Source: Caryophanales bacterium UBA782 (GTDB taxonomy: Bacteria; Bacillota_I; Bacilli_A; RFN20; CAG-826). From it: 10,741 nt of DNA. The stretch spans positions 1 to 10,741 of the forward strand of contig DBJG01000034.1 in assembly GCA_002296455.1 (NCBI GenBank). The letters run 5' to 3'. Below are positions 1 to 7,152 of this stretch, piece after piece; the first letter of the stretch is position 1, and each line of letters starts with the position of its first letter. Made by a program: the position numbers and the translations under genes. The notes beneath the pieces were generated by a model. That model searched no databases, was not told the DNA's origin, and saw only the letters and a list, made by a program, of their open reading frames with translations.

Positions 1-2042
1 AACTGCCGAGCCGGTCGGACGACGGCGTTTGGTCGGGGTACCTGCCCGACGCGAAGCCGGGAATGCGCTACGGCTACCGCGTGGACGGACCTTACGACCC
101 CGACCGCGGCATGCGTTTCAATCCGAACAAGCTGCTGATCGATCCGTACGCCCGCCAGCTGGATCGCGAATTTGAATGGGACGACGCTTTTCTGGCGTCT
201 TATCCCGACGACAAAAAGTCGAAAAACACCGTCGACACGGGTAAAATCGCGCCCAAGGCGATCATTCAGGATCCCGCCGCGCTGAAAGCCGTCGGCACGG
301 TTGAAAAGCCGAACGTGCCGTGGGATCAGACCGTCGTCTACGAAACTCACGCCAAGGGCTTTACGATGAAGCACCCCGACGTTCCCGAATCCGACAAGGG
401 CAAATTCGCGGGGCTGGCAAACCCCGAAGTCATGAAATACATTGACGAACAGGGGATTTCTTCGGTCGAGCTTCTGCCCGTTCAGGCGTTCGCGACCGAT
501 CGCGCCGTCGCCGAAAAAGGATTGTCGAACTATTGGGGGTACGAACCGATCGCCTATTTCGCGCCGCACCCCGATTACGGCGATCCCGTTGAATTCAAAA
601 AAATGGTCAACGCCTATCACGCGGCGGGCAAGGAAGTCATTATGGACGTCGTCTACAACCATGTGGGCGAGGGCGACGCGCATACGCAGATGTTGAGCTT
701 GAAAGGCATTGACAGCGCGTATTACTTTGTTCACGACCCGAACGACAAATCCGAATATCGTCAGGAAACGGGCTGCGGCAACGCTTTGGATATGACCAAG
801 CCGATGGCGCGCCGTCTGGCGGTCGATTCCCTGCGCTATTGGGCGGAGGAAATGGGCGTCGACGGCTTCCGTTTCGATTTGGCGACCGTCATGGGACGCG
901 GACGCGAAGGCGACCCCGCCAACCGCGATTTCGATAAAAACCACCCGTTCTATCAGGCTTTGAAAGCCGATCCCGTTTTGTCGAAATGCAAGCTGATCGC
1001 CGAACCGTGGGATTGTTGCGGCGGCGGTTATCAGGTCGGCAATTTCCAGAAAAACTGGATGCAGTGGAACGATCGTTTCCGCGACGACACCCGTCGCTTT
1101 TGGTGCGGAAACGAGGGCTTCGCCGCCAAAATGGCTCAGCGCATGACCGCGTCCGACGATCTGAAAAACGAAGGCGAAAGAATGTCGCCGTCCGTCAATT
1201 TCGTGACGGCGCACGACGGCTTTACCGCCAAAGACCTGTGGTCTTACGAACAAAAGCACAACGAAGCCAACCCGTGGCACAATCAGGACGGCGCGAACCA
1301 GAATTTCGGACGCAACTGGGGGCACGAGGGCTATCGCGACGAGGGGCTGGACGAATTCCGCAACAAAATGGTGCGGAATCTGGAAGCGACGCTGTTGATG
1401 GCTTCGGGCGTGCCGATGCGTCTGGCGGGCGACGAGTTCAACCGTTCCCAAAACGGCAACAACAATCCGTATTGTCAGGACAACGAAACCAGCTGGGTGA
1501 ATTGGGACAAACTGACCGACCGCGACGTCAAATCCGCGGAAATGGTCGGATTTATGACGAAACTGCGCCGCGATCACCCTGCTTTGGCGAACGTCGACTA
1601 CTTTGACGGTCAACCCGTTGACGACAAGGGGACGAAAGACATCACGTTCGTGCGTCCCGACGGTCGGGAGATGACCGGCGGCGACTGGCAGCCCTACGCC
1701 AAAACGCTGTCGTATGTTCTGGCGGGCGAAAAGGTCAAAAAGGACGGCAAACCCGCGGACGACGATTTCATGATCATCATGAACGCCCACAACGGCGAAG
1801 TCGATTTCAAAACGCCGCCCGCGCCGAACGGGCGGAAGTGGGAGGTCGCTTTCGACACCGCGCATTTGGGGGTGGAAAAACTGCCCGTTGAACAGCGCCT
1901 GATCAAAGACGGCAACTATCGCGCCCAACCTCATTCGATGGTCGTTTTGCAGGCGGTACGCGAGGAAAACCGTCAAAAACAGCGTCAAAATCAGACGGCA
2001 AGCGTCCTCGCTCAAATGAAAAACAAGCATTTTTCAAGATAA
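1..2042 (+). CDS. glgX: Glycogen debranching enzyme GlgX-type (isoamylase family, GH13), 5'-truncated by window edge
   Basis: Predicted cytoplasmic enzyme that hydrolyses alpha-1,6 branch linkages of glycogen limit dextrins during glycogen breakdown. The frame is open from base 3 (LPSRSDDGVWSGYLPDAKPG precedes the ATG at 63), so that ATG is internal and the CBM48-like N-terminus lies partly outside. Counting from the Met at 63, GH13 landmarks are: NYWGYEP near 155, VVYNHVGEGD near 197, catalytic nucleophile Asp272 in DGFRFDLA, general acid Glu314 in AEPWD, and the third carboxylate Asp385 in TAHDGFT. NPNKLLIDPYAR near the start is typical of GlgX/TreX. The visible 679 residues fit a family of about 650-720. 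The tail is polar and Gln/Lys-rich. The gene is GC-rich, uses CCG/CCC for proline with no CCA, and uses CTG freely, unlike everything after about 2,540. No other glycogen gene is visible. Family call is firm; GlgX versus archaeal-type TreX is by similarity only. Confidence 0.93.
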   Translation, partial: LPSRSDDGVWSGYLPDAKPGMRYGYRVDGPYDPDRGMRFNPNKLLIDPYARQLDREFEWDDAFLASYPDDKKSKNTVDTGKIAPKAIIQDPAALKAVGTVEKPNVPWDQTVVYETHAKGFTMKHPDVPESDKGKFAGLANPEVMKYIDEQGISSVELLPVQAFATDRAVAEKGLSNYWGYEPIAYFAPHPDYGDPVEFKKMVNAYHAAGKEVIMDVVYNHVGEGDAHTQMLSLKGIDSAYYFVHDPNDKSEYRQETGCGNALDMTKPMARRLAVDSLRYWAEEMGVDGFRFDLATVMGRGREGDPANRDFDKNHPFYQALKADPVLSKCKLIAEPWDCCGGGYQVGNFQKNWMQWNDRFRDDTRRFWCGNEGFAAKMAQRMTASDDLKNEGERMSPSVNFVTAHDGFTAKDLWSYEQKHNEANPWHNQDGANQNFGRNWGHEGYRDEGLDEFRNKMVRNLEATLLMASGVPMRLAGDEFNRSQNGNNNPYCQDNETSWVNWDKLTDRDVKSAEMVGFMTKLRRDHPALANVDYFDGQPVDDKGTKDITFVRPDGREMTGGDWQPYAKTLSYVLAGEKVKKDGKPADDDFMIIMNAHNGEVDFKTPPAPNGRKWEVAFDTAHLGVEKLPVEQRLIKDGNYRAQPHSMVVLQAVREENRQKQRQNQTASVLAQMKNKHFSR

Positions 2043-2118
2043 AAACGGGCAAAACCGGCTTTTGCAAAGCTTGAACGGCGGCGTTCGGAGCGGATACTCC
2101 GGCGTCGCCGAACGTTTG

Positions 2119-2135
2119 CCGCCCGCGGCGGTTTT
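2119..2135 (+). terminator. Possible short intrinsic terminator after glgX
   Basis: A 5-bp GC stem (CCGCC at 2119-2123, GGCGG at 2127-2131, loop CGC) is followed directly by TTTT. It lies 77 bases past the glgX stop in a GC-rich stretch that also contains a larger imperfect inverted repeat (GCGTTCGG near 2080 with CCGAACG near 2108). The T run is short, so this is a weak call. A second small hairpin (GCAAAA 2049-2054 with TTTTGC 2060-2065) sits just after the stop but has no T tract. Confidence 0.3.
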
Positions 2136-2165
2136 CGACGCGGCGGACGCGCGGTCGGAACGTTG

Positions 2166-2205
2166 TTTTCCCCTTGTTCGGAAACGTCGGAAAAACAAGG
2201 GAAAA
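2166..2205. repeat. Inverted repeat between glgX and rpsL
   Basis: TTTTCCCCTTGTT (2166-2178) is complementary to AACAAGGGAAAA (2194-2205), giving 12 pairs with one bulged C and a 15-base loop. The Ts lie on the outer left and the As on the outer right, the wrong polarity for an intrinsic terminator on the + strand. It ends 24 bases before the -35-like box at 2230, so an operator or a mere transcript hairpin are both possible. Confidence 0.4.
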
Positions 2206-2229
2206 GTTTAAAAAAATCGTTTATTTCCC

Positions 2230-2258
2230 TTGACTCCGACGGGGTTATTTGTCATATT
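2230..2258 (+). promoter_or_regulatory. Candidate sigma-70 type promoter for rpsL
   Basis: TTGACT (2230-2235, 5 of 6 to consensus) is separated by exactly 17 bases from CATATT (2253-2258, 4 of 6). The -35 is preceded by CCC, giving CTTGAC, a form common in alphaproteobacterial promoters. It is oriented toward rpsL, about 170 bases upstream of its start codon, and would drive a str-type operon. It lies on the left side of the suspected join, so in nature it would drive the left organism's rpsL, not the rpsG-fusA-tuf genes seen here. Confidence 0.5.
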
Positions 2259-2428
2259 CGACTTGAAAAAGTGACGGGCAAAGGGATAGGAGTCTCTGCG
2301 CCGCGTCTCTTTTAAGAGTTTGAAAACGGCTGTTTTTAGCCATTTTTGAAGGTTAGCTTTTCGGTTCGGCCGCAGAGGTCGGAATCGAGTAAGTGTGTTG
2401 TAACGGTTAGATAGGAAAGAGGAATTTA
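2259..2428 (+). other. rpsL 5' leader with a small hairpin
   Basis: About 170 bases of untranslated leader between the promoter-like site and the rpsL ATG. It contains a hairpin GGCT (2328-2331) / AGCC (2338-2341) with loop GTTTTT, extended past one mismatch by AAAA (2323-2326) pairing with TTTT (2343-2346); a T follows. This could be a weak attenuator. A short CTCT/AAGAG element lies near 2307. No open reading frame or known riboswitch core was recognised. The ribosome binding site GAGGAA (2419-2424) lies 4 bases from the ATG. Together with 2043-2229 this accounts for the whole glgX-rpsL gap. Confidence 0.4.
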
Positions 2429-2809
2429 ATGCCTACAATTAACCAATTAATTCGCAGTCCGCGTAAACCGAGCGTGAAACGTAACAAAGCTCCGGCTCTG
2501 CAGGCTTGTCCGCAGAAGCGTGGTGTTTGCACCCGTGTTGGCACGATGACCCCAAAGAAGCCAAACTCTGCGCTTCGTAAGTATGCTCGTGTCCGCTTAT
2601 CCAATGGCTATGAAGTCACTGCTTATATCGGCGGAGAAGGCCATAACCTTCAAGAGCACAGCACCGTCATGATCCGCGGTGGACGTGTTAAGGATCTTCC
2701 AGGTGTCCGTTATCACATCATTCGCGGATGCTTAGATTGCGCGGGTATTGATGCCCGTCGCCAAGGCCGTTCCCTATACGGAACCAAGAAACCGGCCAAG
2801 AGTGAGTAG
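2429..2809 (+). CDS. rpsL: 30S ribosomal protein S12, mosaic of two lineages
   Basis: S12 sits at the decoding centre of the 30S subunit and helps control translational accuracy. The 126-residue product has the PNSALRK loop (45-51), EGHNLQEHS and [13 protein letters not shown]. Lys43 and Lys88, where streptomycin-resistance changes usually occur, are wild type, and Asp89 is the usual methylthiolation site. Residues 1-27 lack the roughly 13-residue insertion before [10 protein letters not shown] that is typical of Bacilli/Mollicutes S12 and end in a Gram-negative-like [10 protein letters not shown]. From Gly38 on the protein reads [20 protein letters not shown] and ends RSLYGTKKP, Bacilli/Mollicutes signatures; proteobacteria usually have [15 protein letters not shown]. 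Codon use changes at the same place: proline is mostly CCG before and mostly CCA after, and the only CTG leucine (codon 24) is before. The frame is intact. Gene identity is certain; continuity in one genome is doubtful. Confidence 0.97.
   Translation: MPTINQLIRSPRKPSVKRNKAPALQACPQKRGVCTRVGTMTPKKPNSALRKYARVRLSNGYEVTAYIGGEGHNLQEHSTVMIRGGRVKDLPGVRYHIIRGCLDCAGIDARRQGRSLYGTKKPAKSE
2510..2541. other. Probable chimera junction inside rpsL
   Basis: Codons 28-37 encode [10 protein letters not shown], nearly invariant across bacteria, so two genomes could share nearly identical DNA here. Upstream protein signature, GC content and codon choice match glgX; downstream they match fusA and tuf. The exact switch point cannot be placed more finely because this stretch is common to both types; codon 38 (Gly instead of the usual Tyr) is the first clearly right-hand residue. 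I infer an assembly join rather than a natural breakpoint. Confidence 0.8.
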
Positions 2810-2824
2810 TGGAGGAGAAAATCG

Positions 2825-3295
2825 ATGTCACGTAAAGGAAAAATTGAGAAGCGCGATGTACTTCCCGATCCAATCTATAACAGCAAACTCGTTACTCGCT
2901 TAATCAACCGCGTCATGTTTGATGGAAAACGCGGAACCGCACAAACCATCATCTATCATTCCTTCAAGATCATTGAAGAGAAGACGCAAAAACCAGCGAT
3001 TGATGTCTTCGCTACGGCAATCAATAACATCATGCCGGAAGTCGAGCTCAAAGTCCGCCGTATCGGCGCGGCCAACTATCAAGTCCCAGTCGAAGTCTCC
3101 GCGGAGAGAAAACAAACTCTCGGTCTTCGTTGGCTTGTTACCTATAGCCGCCTCCGCAACGAAAAAACGATGGAAGAGAAACTTGCGGGCGAAATCATCG
3201 ATGCCGCCAATGGCAGCGGTGCTTCCGTGAAGAAGAAGGAAGATGTCCATAAGATGGCTGAAGCCAACAAGGCTTATGCCCACTATCGCTGGTAA
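2825..3295 (+). CDS. rpsG: 30S ribosomal protein S7
   Basis: S7 binds the 3' major domain of 16S rRNA, nucleates assembly of the 30S head and contacts the E-site tRNA. At 156 residues it has the usual bacterial length. Recognisable blocks are [19 protein letters not shown] (11-29), [24 protein letters not shown] in the middle, LGLRWLV, and the C-terminus [18 protein letters not shown], which is the Bacilli form. It starts 15 bases after rpsL with a strong GGAGGAG site (2811-2817), so the two are co-transcribed as seen here. Leucine is CTT/CTC/TTA with no CTG. In E. coli S7 represses its own operon through the rpsL-rpsG gap; the 15-base gap here is too short to hold that structure. Confident call. 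Confidence 0.98.
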   Translation: MSRKGKIEKRDVLPDPIYNSKLVTRLINRVMFDGKRGTAQTIIYHSFKIIEEKTQKPAIDVFATAINNIMPEVELKVRRIGAANYQVPVEVSAERKQTLGLRWLVTYSRLRNEKTMEEKLAGEIIDAANGSGASVKKKEDVHKMAEANKAYAHYRW

Positions 3296-3309
3296 GAAGG
3301 AGAAAAGTC

Positions 3310-5409
3310 ATGGCTGACGAGAACATTATTAAAGAATCCGAAACCTACGACCTCCCTCATACCCGTAATATTGGTATTATGGCGCACATCGACGCGGGCA
3401 AAACCACGACGAGTGAACGTATCCTCTATTATACTGGAAGAACACACAAAATCGGCGAAGTCCACGAAGGAACCGCCGTCATGGACTGGATGGAAGAAGA
3501 GCAAGAGCGTGGTATTACCATCACGAGCTCTGCTACCACTTGCTTCTGGAAAGGCCATCGTATCAACATCATCGATACCCCAGGGCACGTTGACTTCACG
3601 GTTGAAGTTGAACGTTCTCTCCGTGTCCTCGATGGCGCTGTCACCGTCCTCGATTCCAAAAACGGTGTCGAGCCACAGACAGAAACCGTTTGGCGCCAAG
3701 CGGATAAATATGGCGTCCCAAGAATCGTCTTCTGTAACAAAATGGACGCAATCGGTGCTGACTTTGAGATGTGCTTAGACACACTCAAGGAAAGACTTGG
3801 CGTCGATTATGCTGCGGCTCAATTCCCAATCGGACGTGAGTCTGGCTTCACGGGCGAAATCGACCTTGTGAGAATGGTTGCCTGGTATTACACCGGCAAT
3901 AAAGACGATGCTCCAACTGAGAAACCAATTCCGGATGAGCTCAAAGACAAAGCCAATTTCTATCATCAGCAACTTCTTGAGAAACTCGCCAATTATGACG
4001 ATGATCTTATGATGAAGGTTCTTGATGGAGAAGAACCAAGTGTTGAAGAAATCAAGGCCGTCATGAGAAAGGCCACGATCACAGGAAAATTCTTCCCTGT
4101 CTTCTGCGGAACCGCCTTCAAGAACAAAGGCGTTCAGCTCCTTCTCGATGCGGTCATCGATTATCTCCCATCCCCACTTGATATCCCTGGAGAAAAGGGT
4201 GAACTCAAAGGTGAGCCATATGTTTGCCGCGTCACAGATGATGCCCCATTCGTCGGTCTTGCCTTCAAGATTGCGACTGATCCATTCGTCGGGCGTCTCG
4301 CTTATGTCCGCGTTTACCAAGGCGAACTTAAGAGTGGAAGCTATGTTTATAACTCTTCCCGCGGATCCCAAGAACGTATCGCGCGCTTAGTCCTTATGCA
4401 TAGTAACCGCCGTCAAGAAGTCAGCGTGCTTCACGCTGGTGAAATCGGTGCCGTCATTGGCTTAAAGAACACGACCACAGGTGATACTCTCACCGATCCA
4501 AGTGAGCCAGTTGTCCTTGAGAAGATGGAATTCCCAGAGCCAGTTCTTGAAGAAGCAGTCGAACCAAAGACCAAAGCGGACATCGAAAAGATGGCCATCG
4601 CGCTTCAAAAACTCGCTGAAGAAGACCCGACCTTCCGCGTTCATACCAATAACGAAACTGGTCAAACCATCATTGGTGGCGTTGGCGAGCTTCAACTCGA
4701 TGTTCTCGTTGAGCGTATGAGACGTGAATTCAATGTCGATGTTAATGTCGGCGCTCCACAAGTTAACTACCGCGAAACCATCACCAAAACGGGTGAGGCC
4801 GAAGGTAGATATATCAAGCAATCCGGCGGACACGGTCAATATGGTGACGTTTGGATTCGCTTCGAACCAAATCCTGGCAAAGGATTCGAATTCGTCGACG
4901 CGATTGTCGGCGGTGCGGTTCCAAAGGAATTTATCAAACCAACGCAACAAGGTTTGGTCGATGCCCTTAATCGTGGCTTAATCGCTGGCTTCCCTGCCAT
5001 CGATATCAAAGCAACCTTGTTCGACGGAAGCTACCACGAAGTCGATAGCTCCGAAGCCGCTTATAAGATTGCTGCTTCTATGGCACTTAAAGAGGCCGCG
5101 AATAAGTGCGGACCAGTCATCCTCGAACCAATCATGAAAGTGGATGTTACTGTTCCAGAACAATATTATGGTGACGTTCTAGGCGATATCAGCCGTAGAC
5201 GTGGAACCTTGACCAATGAGACGGTTCGTGGCAACGCGAAAGTCGTCACTTGCGAAGTTCCGCTTGCCGAGATGTTTGGTTACGTCACTGACCTCCGCTC
5301 CCTCACGCAGGGCAGAGGAAACTTCACGATGACCTTCGATCATTATGGACAGTGCCCACGCTTCGTCCAAGACGAGATCGTCAAGAAGAGCGCGATGAAT
5401 CTCCGCTAA
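3310..5409 (+). CDS. fusA: Translation elongation factor G
   Basis: EF-G is the cytoplasmic GTPase that drives tRNA-mRNA translocation and, with ribosome recycling factor, splits post-termination ribosomes. The 699-residue product has the GTPase motifs [10 protein letters not shown] (25-34), RGITITSS in switch I, DTPGHVDF (89-96) and NKMD (143-146), then the beta-barrel domain II, domain III ([10 protein letters not shown]), domain IV with [12 protein letters not shown] and the [23 protein letters not shown] tip region, and domain V. It starts with a polar N-terminal stretch ([20 protein letters not shown]) several residues longer than the common MAREFSLEKTRN form. The ATG follows an AAGGAGA site (3297-3303), and the gap to rpsG is 14 bases, so rpsL-rpsG-fusA read as one transcript. 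Full length without frameshift; confident. Confidence 0.98.
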   Translation: MADENIIKESETYDLPHTRNIGIMAHIDAGKTTTSERILYYTGRTHKIGEVHEGTAVMDWMEEEQERGITITSSATTCFWKGHRINIIDTPGHVDFTVEVERSLRVLDGAVTVLDSKNGVEPQTETVWRQADKYGVPRIVFCNKMDAIGADFEMCLDTLKERLGVDYAAAQFPIGRESGFTGEIDLVRMVAWYYTGNKDDAPTEKPIPDELKDKANFYHQQLLEKLANYDDDLMMKVLDGEEPSVEEIKAVMRKATITGKFFPVFCGTAFKNKGVQLLLDAVIDYLPSPLDIPGEKGELKGEPYVCRVTDDAPFVGLAFKIATDPFVGRLAYVRVYQGELKSGSYVYNSSRGSQERIARLVLMHSNRRQEVSVLHAGEIGAVIGLKNTTTGDTLTDPSEPVVLEKMEFPEPVLEEAVEPKTKADIEKMAIALQKLAEEDPTFRVHTNNETGQTIIGGVGELQLDVLVERMRREFNVDVNVGAPQVNYRETITKTGEAEGRYIKQSGGHGQYGDVWIRFEPNPGKGFEFVDAIVGGAVPKEFIKPTQQGLVDALNRGLIAGFPAIDIKATLFDGSYHEVDSSEAAYKIAASMALKEAANKCGPVILEPIMKVDVTVPEQYYGDVLGDISRRRGTLTNETVRGNAKVVTCEVPLAEMFGYVTDLRSLTQGRGNFTMTFDHYGQCPRFVQDEIVKKSAMNLR

Positions 5410-5422
5410 ACATAATCAATAT

Positions 5423-5452
5423 CGTAGTGGGGGAGATTTCTCCCTTACTACG
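5423..5452 (+). promoter_or_regulatory. Strong 13-bp hairpin in the fusA-tuf gap
   Basis: CGTAGT (5423-5428), GG, GGGAG (5431-5435), loop ATTT, CTCCC (5440-5444), TT, ACTACG (5447-5452). Counting the two G-U wobbles, the RNA helix is 13 continuous pairs with a 4-base loop. It starts 13 bases after the fusA stop. No T tract follows, so it is not a classical terminator; a transcript-processing, 3'-end-stabilising or partial-attenuation role is inferred. It lies just upstream of the tuf promoter-like site. Confidence 0.6.
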
Positions 5453-5459
5453 TAAATGA

Positions 5460-5488
5460 TTGTCAAACGAAGTTCATTGCTCTAATAT
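5460..5488 (+). promoter_or_regulatory. Candidate independent tuf promoter
   Basis: TTGTCA (5460-5465, 5 of 6 to consensus), 17-base spacer, TAATAT (5483-5488, 4 of 6), in an AT-rich stretch. It lies 45 bases upstream of the tuf ATG and just downstream of the fusA-tuf hairpin. A private promoter would let EF-Tu be made in excess of the rest of the operon, which is common for tuf. Confidence 0.5.
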
Positions 5489-5533
5489 TATCTAGCGTGT
5501 CGTTAGAAAACCATTTTTGGAGGAAAAAACACA

Positions 5534-6751
5534 ATGGCAAAAGAAAAATTCAACCGTGATCGTGTCCATCTTAACGTTGGCACCATCGGTCACGTCGACC
5601 ACGGTAAGACCACTCTTACCGCCGCTATCACCCACGTCCTTTCCATGGTTGGCAAAGCCACTGGCGGAAAAGACGGAAACGCCGTCGATATGGCTTATTC
5701 CCAAATCGATAGCAGCCCAGAAGAAAAAGCTCGTGGTATCACAATCAATACCGCGCACGAGGAATACGAAACCGCGAAACGTCACTATGCGCACGTCGAC
5801 TGCCCAGGGCACGCTGACTACGTCAAGAACATGATTACCGGCGCCGCCCAAATGGATGCCGCTATCCTTGTTGTTAGTGCCGCTGATGGCGTTATGCCAC
5901 AAACCCGTGAGCACGTCCTTCTTGCTCGTCAAGTCGGCGTTCCTTACATCATCGTTTATCTCAATAAATGCGATATGGTCGATGACCCAGAACTCATCGA
6001 CATCGTCGAAATGGATGTCCGTGACCTTCTTAACAAATACGGATTCCCAGGCGATGACACCCCAATCGTCCGTGGCAGCGCGAAGCTCGCTGGCGAAGCG
6101 AAAGATCTCAACGATCCGAACGTCAAGTCCATCCTTGAGCTTCTCAATGCGTTAGATACCTATGTCCCAGACCCAGTCCGTGACGATGATAAGCCATTCC
6201 TTCTCCCAATCGAAGACGTCCTTACCATCTCTGGCCGTGGCACTGTCGTCACTGGTAGAGTCGAACGTGGTGTTGCTCACCTCAACGACGAAGCCGAAAT
6301 CGTCGGTATCCGTCCGACGCAAAAGACCGTTATCACTGGTCTTGAAATGTTCCGTAAGACCCTTGATTTCGCGGAAGGTGGAGACAACGTCGGTGTCCTT
6401 CTCCGTGGTATCACCCATGACCAAGTCGAGCGTGGCCAAGTCCTTGCTAAGCCAGGATCCATCGTCCCACACGATAAATTCACCGCGACTGTTTACATCC
6501 TCACCAAAGAAGAGGGTGGCCGTCACACCGCTTTCTTAAACGGCTATCGTCCACAATTCTTCTTCCGCACCACCGATATCACCGGTTCGATCACTCTTCC
6601 TGCCGGAACCGATATGGTTATGCCTGGTGACCATGTTACCTTCACCGTCGAGCTCATCCACCCAATCGCTCTTGAAAAGGGAACCAAGTTCTCCATCCGC
6701 GAAGGTGGTAAGACCGTCGGCGCCGGAACTGTCGCTGAGATTCTCCACTAA
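5534..6751 (+). CDS. tuf: Translation elongation factor Tu
   Basis: EF-Tu is the cytoplasmic GTPase that delivers aminoacyl-tRNA to the ribosomal A site. Motifs: GHVDHGKT (19-26), RGITINT with the switch I Thr70, DCPGHAD (89-95), NKCD (144-147), and domain II/III blocks [31 protein letters not shown] and [11 protein letters not shown]. The 405 residues exceed the usual 393-397; much of the surplus is a Gly/Lys/Asp stretch at about 37-56, between the P-loop helix and switch I, with a few residues more before the [10 protein letters not shown] segment. The start is set by GGAGG (5519-5523), 10 bases from the ATG. A terminator follows, so tuf closes the unit. Codon use is strongly biased (CTT/CTC leucine, CCA proline), as expected of a highly expressed gene. 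Only one tuf is visible in the window. Confidence 0.98.
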   Translation: MAKEKFNRDRVHLNVGTIGHVDHGKTTLTAAITHVLSMVGKATGGKDGNAVDMAYSQIDSSPEEKARGITINTAHEEYETAKRHYAHVDCPGHADYVKNMITGAAQMDAAILVVSAADGVMPQTREHVLLARQVGVPYIIVYLNKCDMVDDPELIDIVEMDVRDLLNKYGFPGDDTPIVRGSAKLAGEAKDLNDPNVKSILELLNALDTYVPDPVRDDDKPFLLPIEDVLTISGRGTVVTGRVERGVAHLNDEAEIVGIRPTQKTVITGLEMFRKTLDFAEGGDNVGVLLRGITHDQVERGQVLAKPGSIVPHDKFTATVYILTKEEGGRHTAFLNGYRPQFFFRTTDITGSITLPAGTDMVMPGDHVTFTVELIHPIALEKGTKFSIREGGKTVGAGTVAEILH

Positions 6752-6767
6752 TTAGATTCGATCTAAT
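6751..6767 (+). repeat. Small inverted repeat at the tuf stop codon
   Basis: ATTAGAT (6751-6757), spacer TCG, ATCTAAT (6761-6767): a perfect 7-bp stem beginning on the last base of the tuf stop codon. It has no T tract of its own and precedes the terminator hairpin by 9 bases. It may just cap the end of the coding region; function unknown. Confidence 0.4.
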
Positions 6768-6776
6768 GAAACAACG

Positions 6777-6801
6777 AGCACCTCGAAAGGGGTGCTTTTT
6801 T
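6777..6801 (+). terminator. Rho-independent terminator of the str operon
   Basis: AGCACCTC (6777-6784), GAAA tetraloop (GNRA type), GGGGTGCT (6789-6796): an 8-bp stem with one U-G wobble, running straight into six Ts (6796-6801). It lies 25 bases after the tuf stop and ends the rpsG-fusA-tuf transcript. Confidence 0.93.
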
Positions 6802-6998
6802 GCTTTTAAAGCTGATCAAAAAATCAATCCTTTTTTATGAAATGATAATTTAATAATGCTTAATGAGCGTGAGTCATTGAATTATTGATAGCAATTTGTT
6901 TAATGAAAACGTCATTTCTTATTATCTTTGTGTTTTCCTTTTTTATATAGAGTAAAGAGAAGCCCCTCCGATAGCTCATCATTCATCGCGACTTTTTT

Positions 6999-7031
6999 AA
7001 AAATGAATGTAACGAAACTGCTTTCATTTTT
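6999..7031. repeat. 9-bp inverted repeat in the AT-rich gap
   Basis: AAAAATGAA (6999-7007) and TTCATTTTT (7023-7031) are perfect complements separated by 15 bases. Its left arm overlaps the right arm of the CATTCAT/ATGAATG pair (6980-7009), so the two hairpins would be mutually exclusive. In AT-rich DNA such pairs can arise by chance; a regulator site or switchable leader is only a possibility. Confidence 0.3.
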
Positions 7032-7092
7032 ACAAATGGCAAGCAAATGTAAACGTCAGCAAAAAATAATCGATAAAAACTAAAAATAATTA

Positions 7093-7120
7093 TTGACGAT
7101 TGTAAACACCGTGGAAAAAT
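7093..7120 (+). promoter_or_regulatory. Weak candidate promoter for the lipoprotein operon
   Basis: TTGACG (7093-7098, 5 of 6 to consensus), 16-base spacer, AAAAAT (7115-7120, 4 of 6), 32 bases upstream of the first lipoprotein ATG. The -10 is poor and other AT-rich hexamers upstream could serve, for example around TATATA near 6945. Confidence 0.3.
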
Positions 7121-7152
7121 GTTCCCATTCCACGCAAAGGAGAGACAAATTA

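Larger units (their letters stand above)
6802..7152. other. AT-rich intergenic region before the lipoprotein operon
   Basis: About 350 bases, much richer in A/T than the genes on either side, with no convincing reading frame on either strand and no tRNA- or riboswitch-like fold recognised. It holds two overlapping inverted repeats (CATTCAT 6980-6986 / ATGAATG 7003-7009, and the 9-bp pair at 6999-7031), and a weak promoter-like site at 7093-7120. It must contain the promoter of the downstream lipoprotein genes. Confidence 0.6.

Noticed and set aside
37..42. GGTACC near the start and again at the very end of the window, suggesting a cloned restriction fragment
   Set aside because: The same hexamer also occurs inside the window near 7,949, so a complete-digest fragment is not supported and the end match is probably chance.
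986..1606. 206-codon open frame overlapping glgX on the + strand
   Set aside because: It is an Arg-rich out-of-frame shadow of GC-rich coding DNA; the glgX frame carries all three catalytic residues through this stretch.
2429..2809. Streptomycin-resistance allele of rpsL
   Set aside because: Lys43 and Lys88 are both wild type and the PNSA loop is intact.
3775..4371. 198-codon open frame antisense to fusA
   Set aside because: The sense frame encodes continuous EF-G sequence; the antisense product has no recognisable domain and no ribosome binding site that I could see.
2825..6751. Mycoplasma-type genetic code (TGA as tryptophan)
   Set aside because: Tryptophans are encoded by TGG, and reading frames are full length with TAA/TAG stops under the standard code.
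7093..7152. Upstream in-frame TTG start for the first lipoprotein
   Set aside because: It would add 20 residues ahead of a perfect lipoprotein signal peptide, and the GGAG site is placed for the ATG at 7153.
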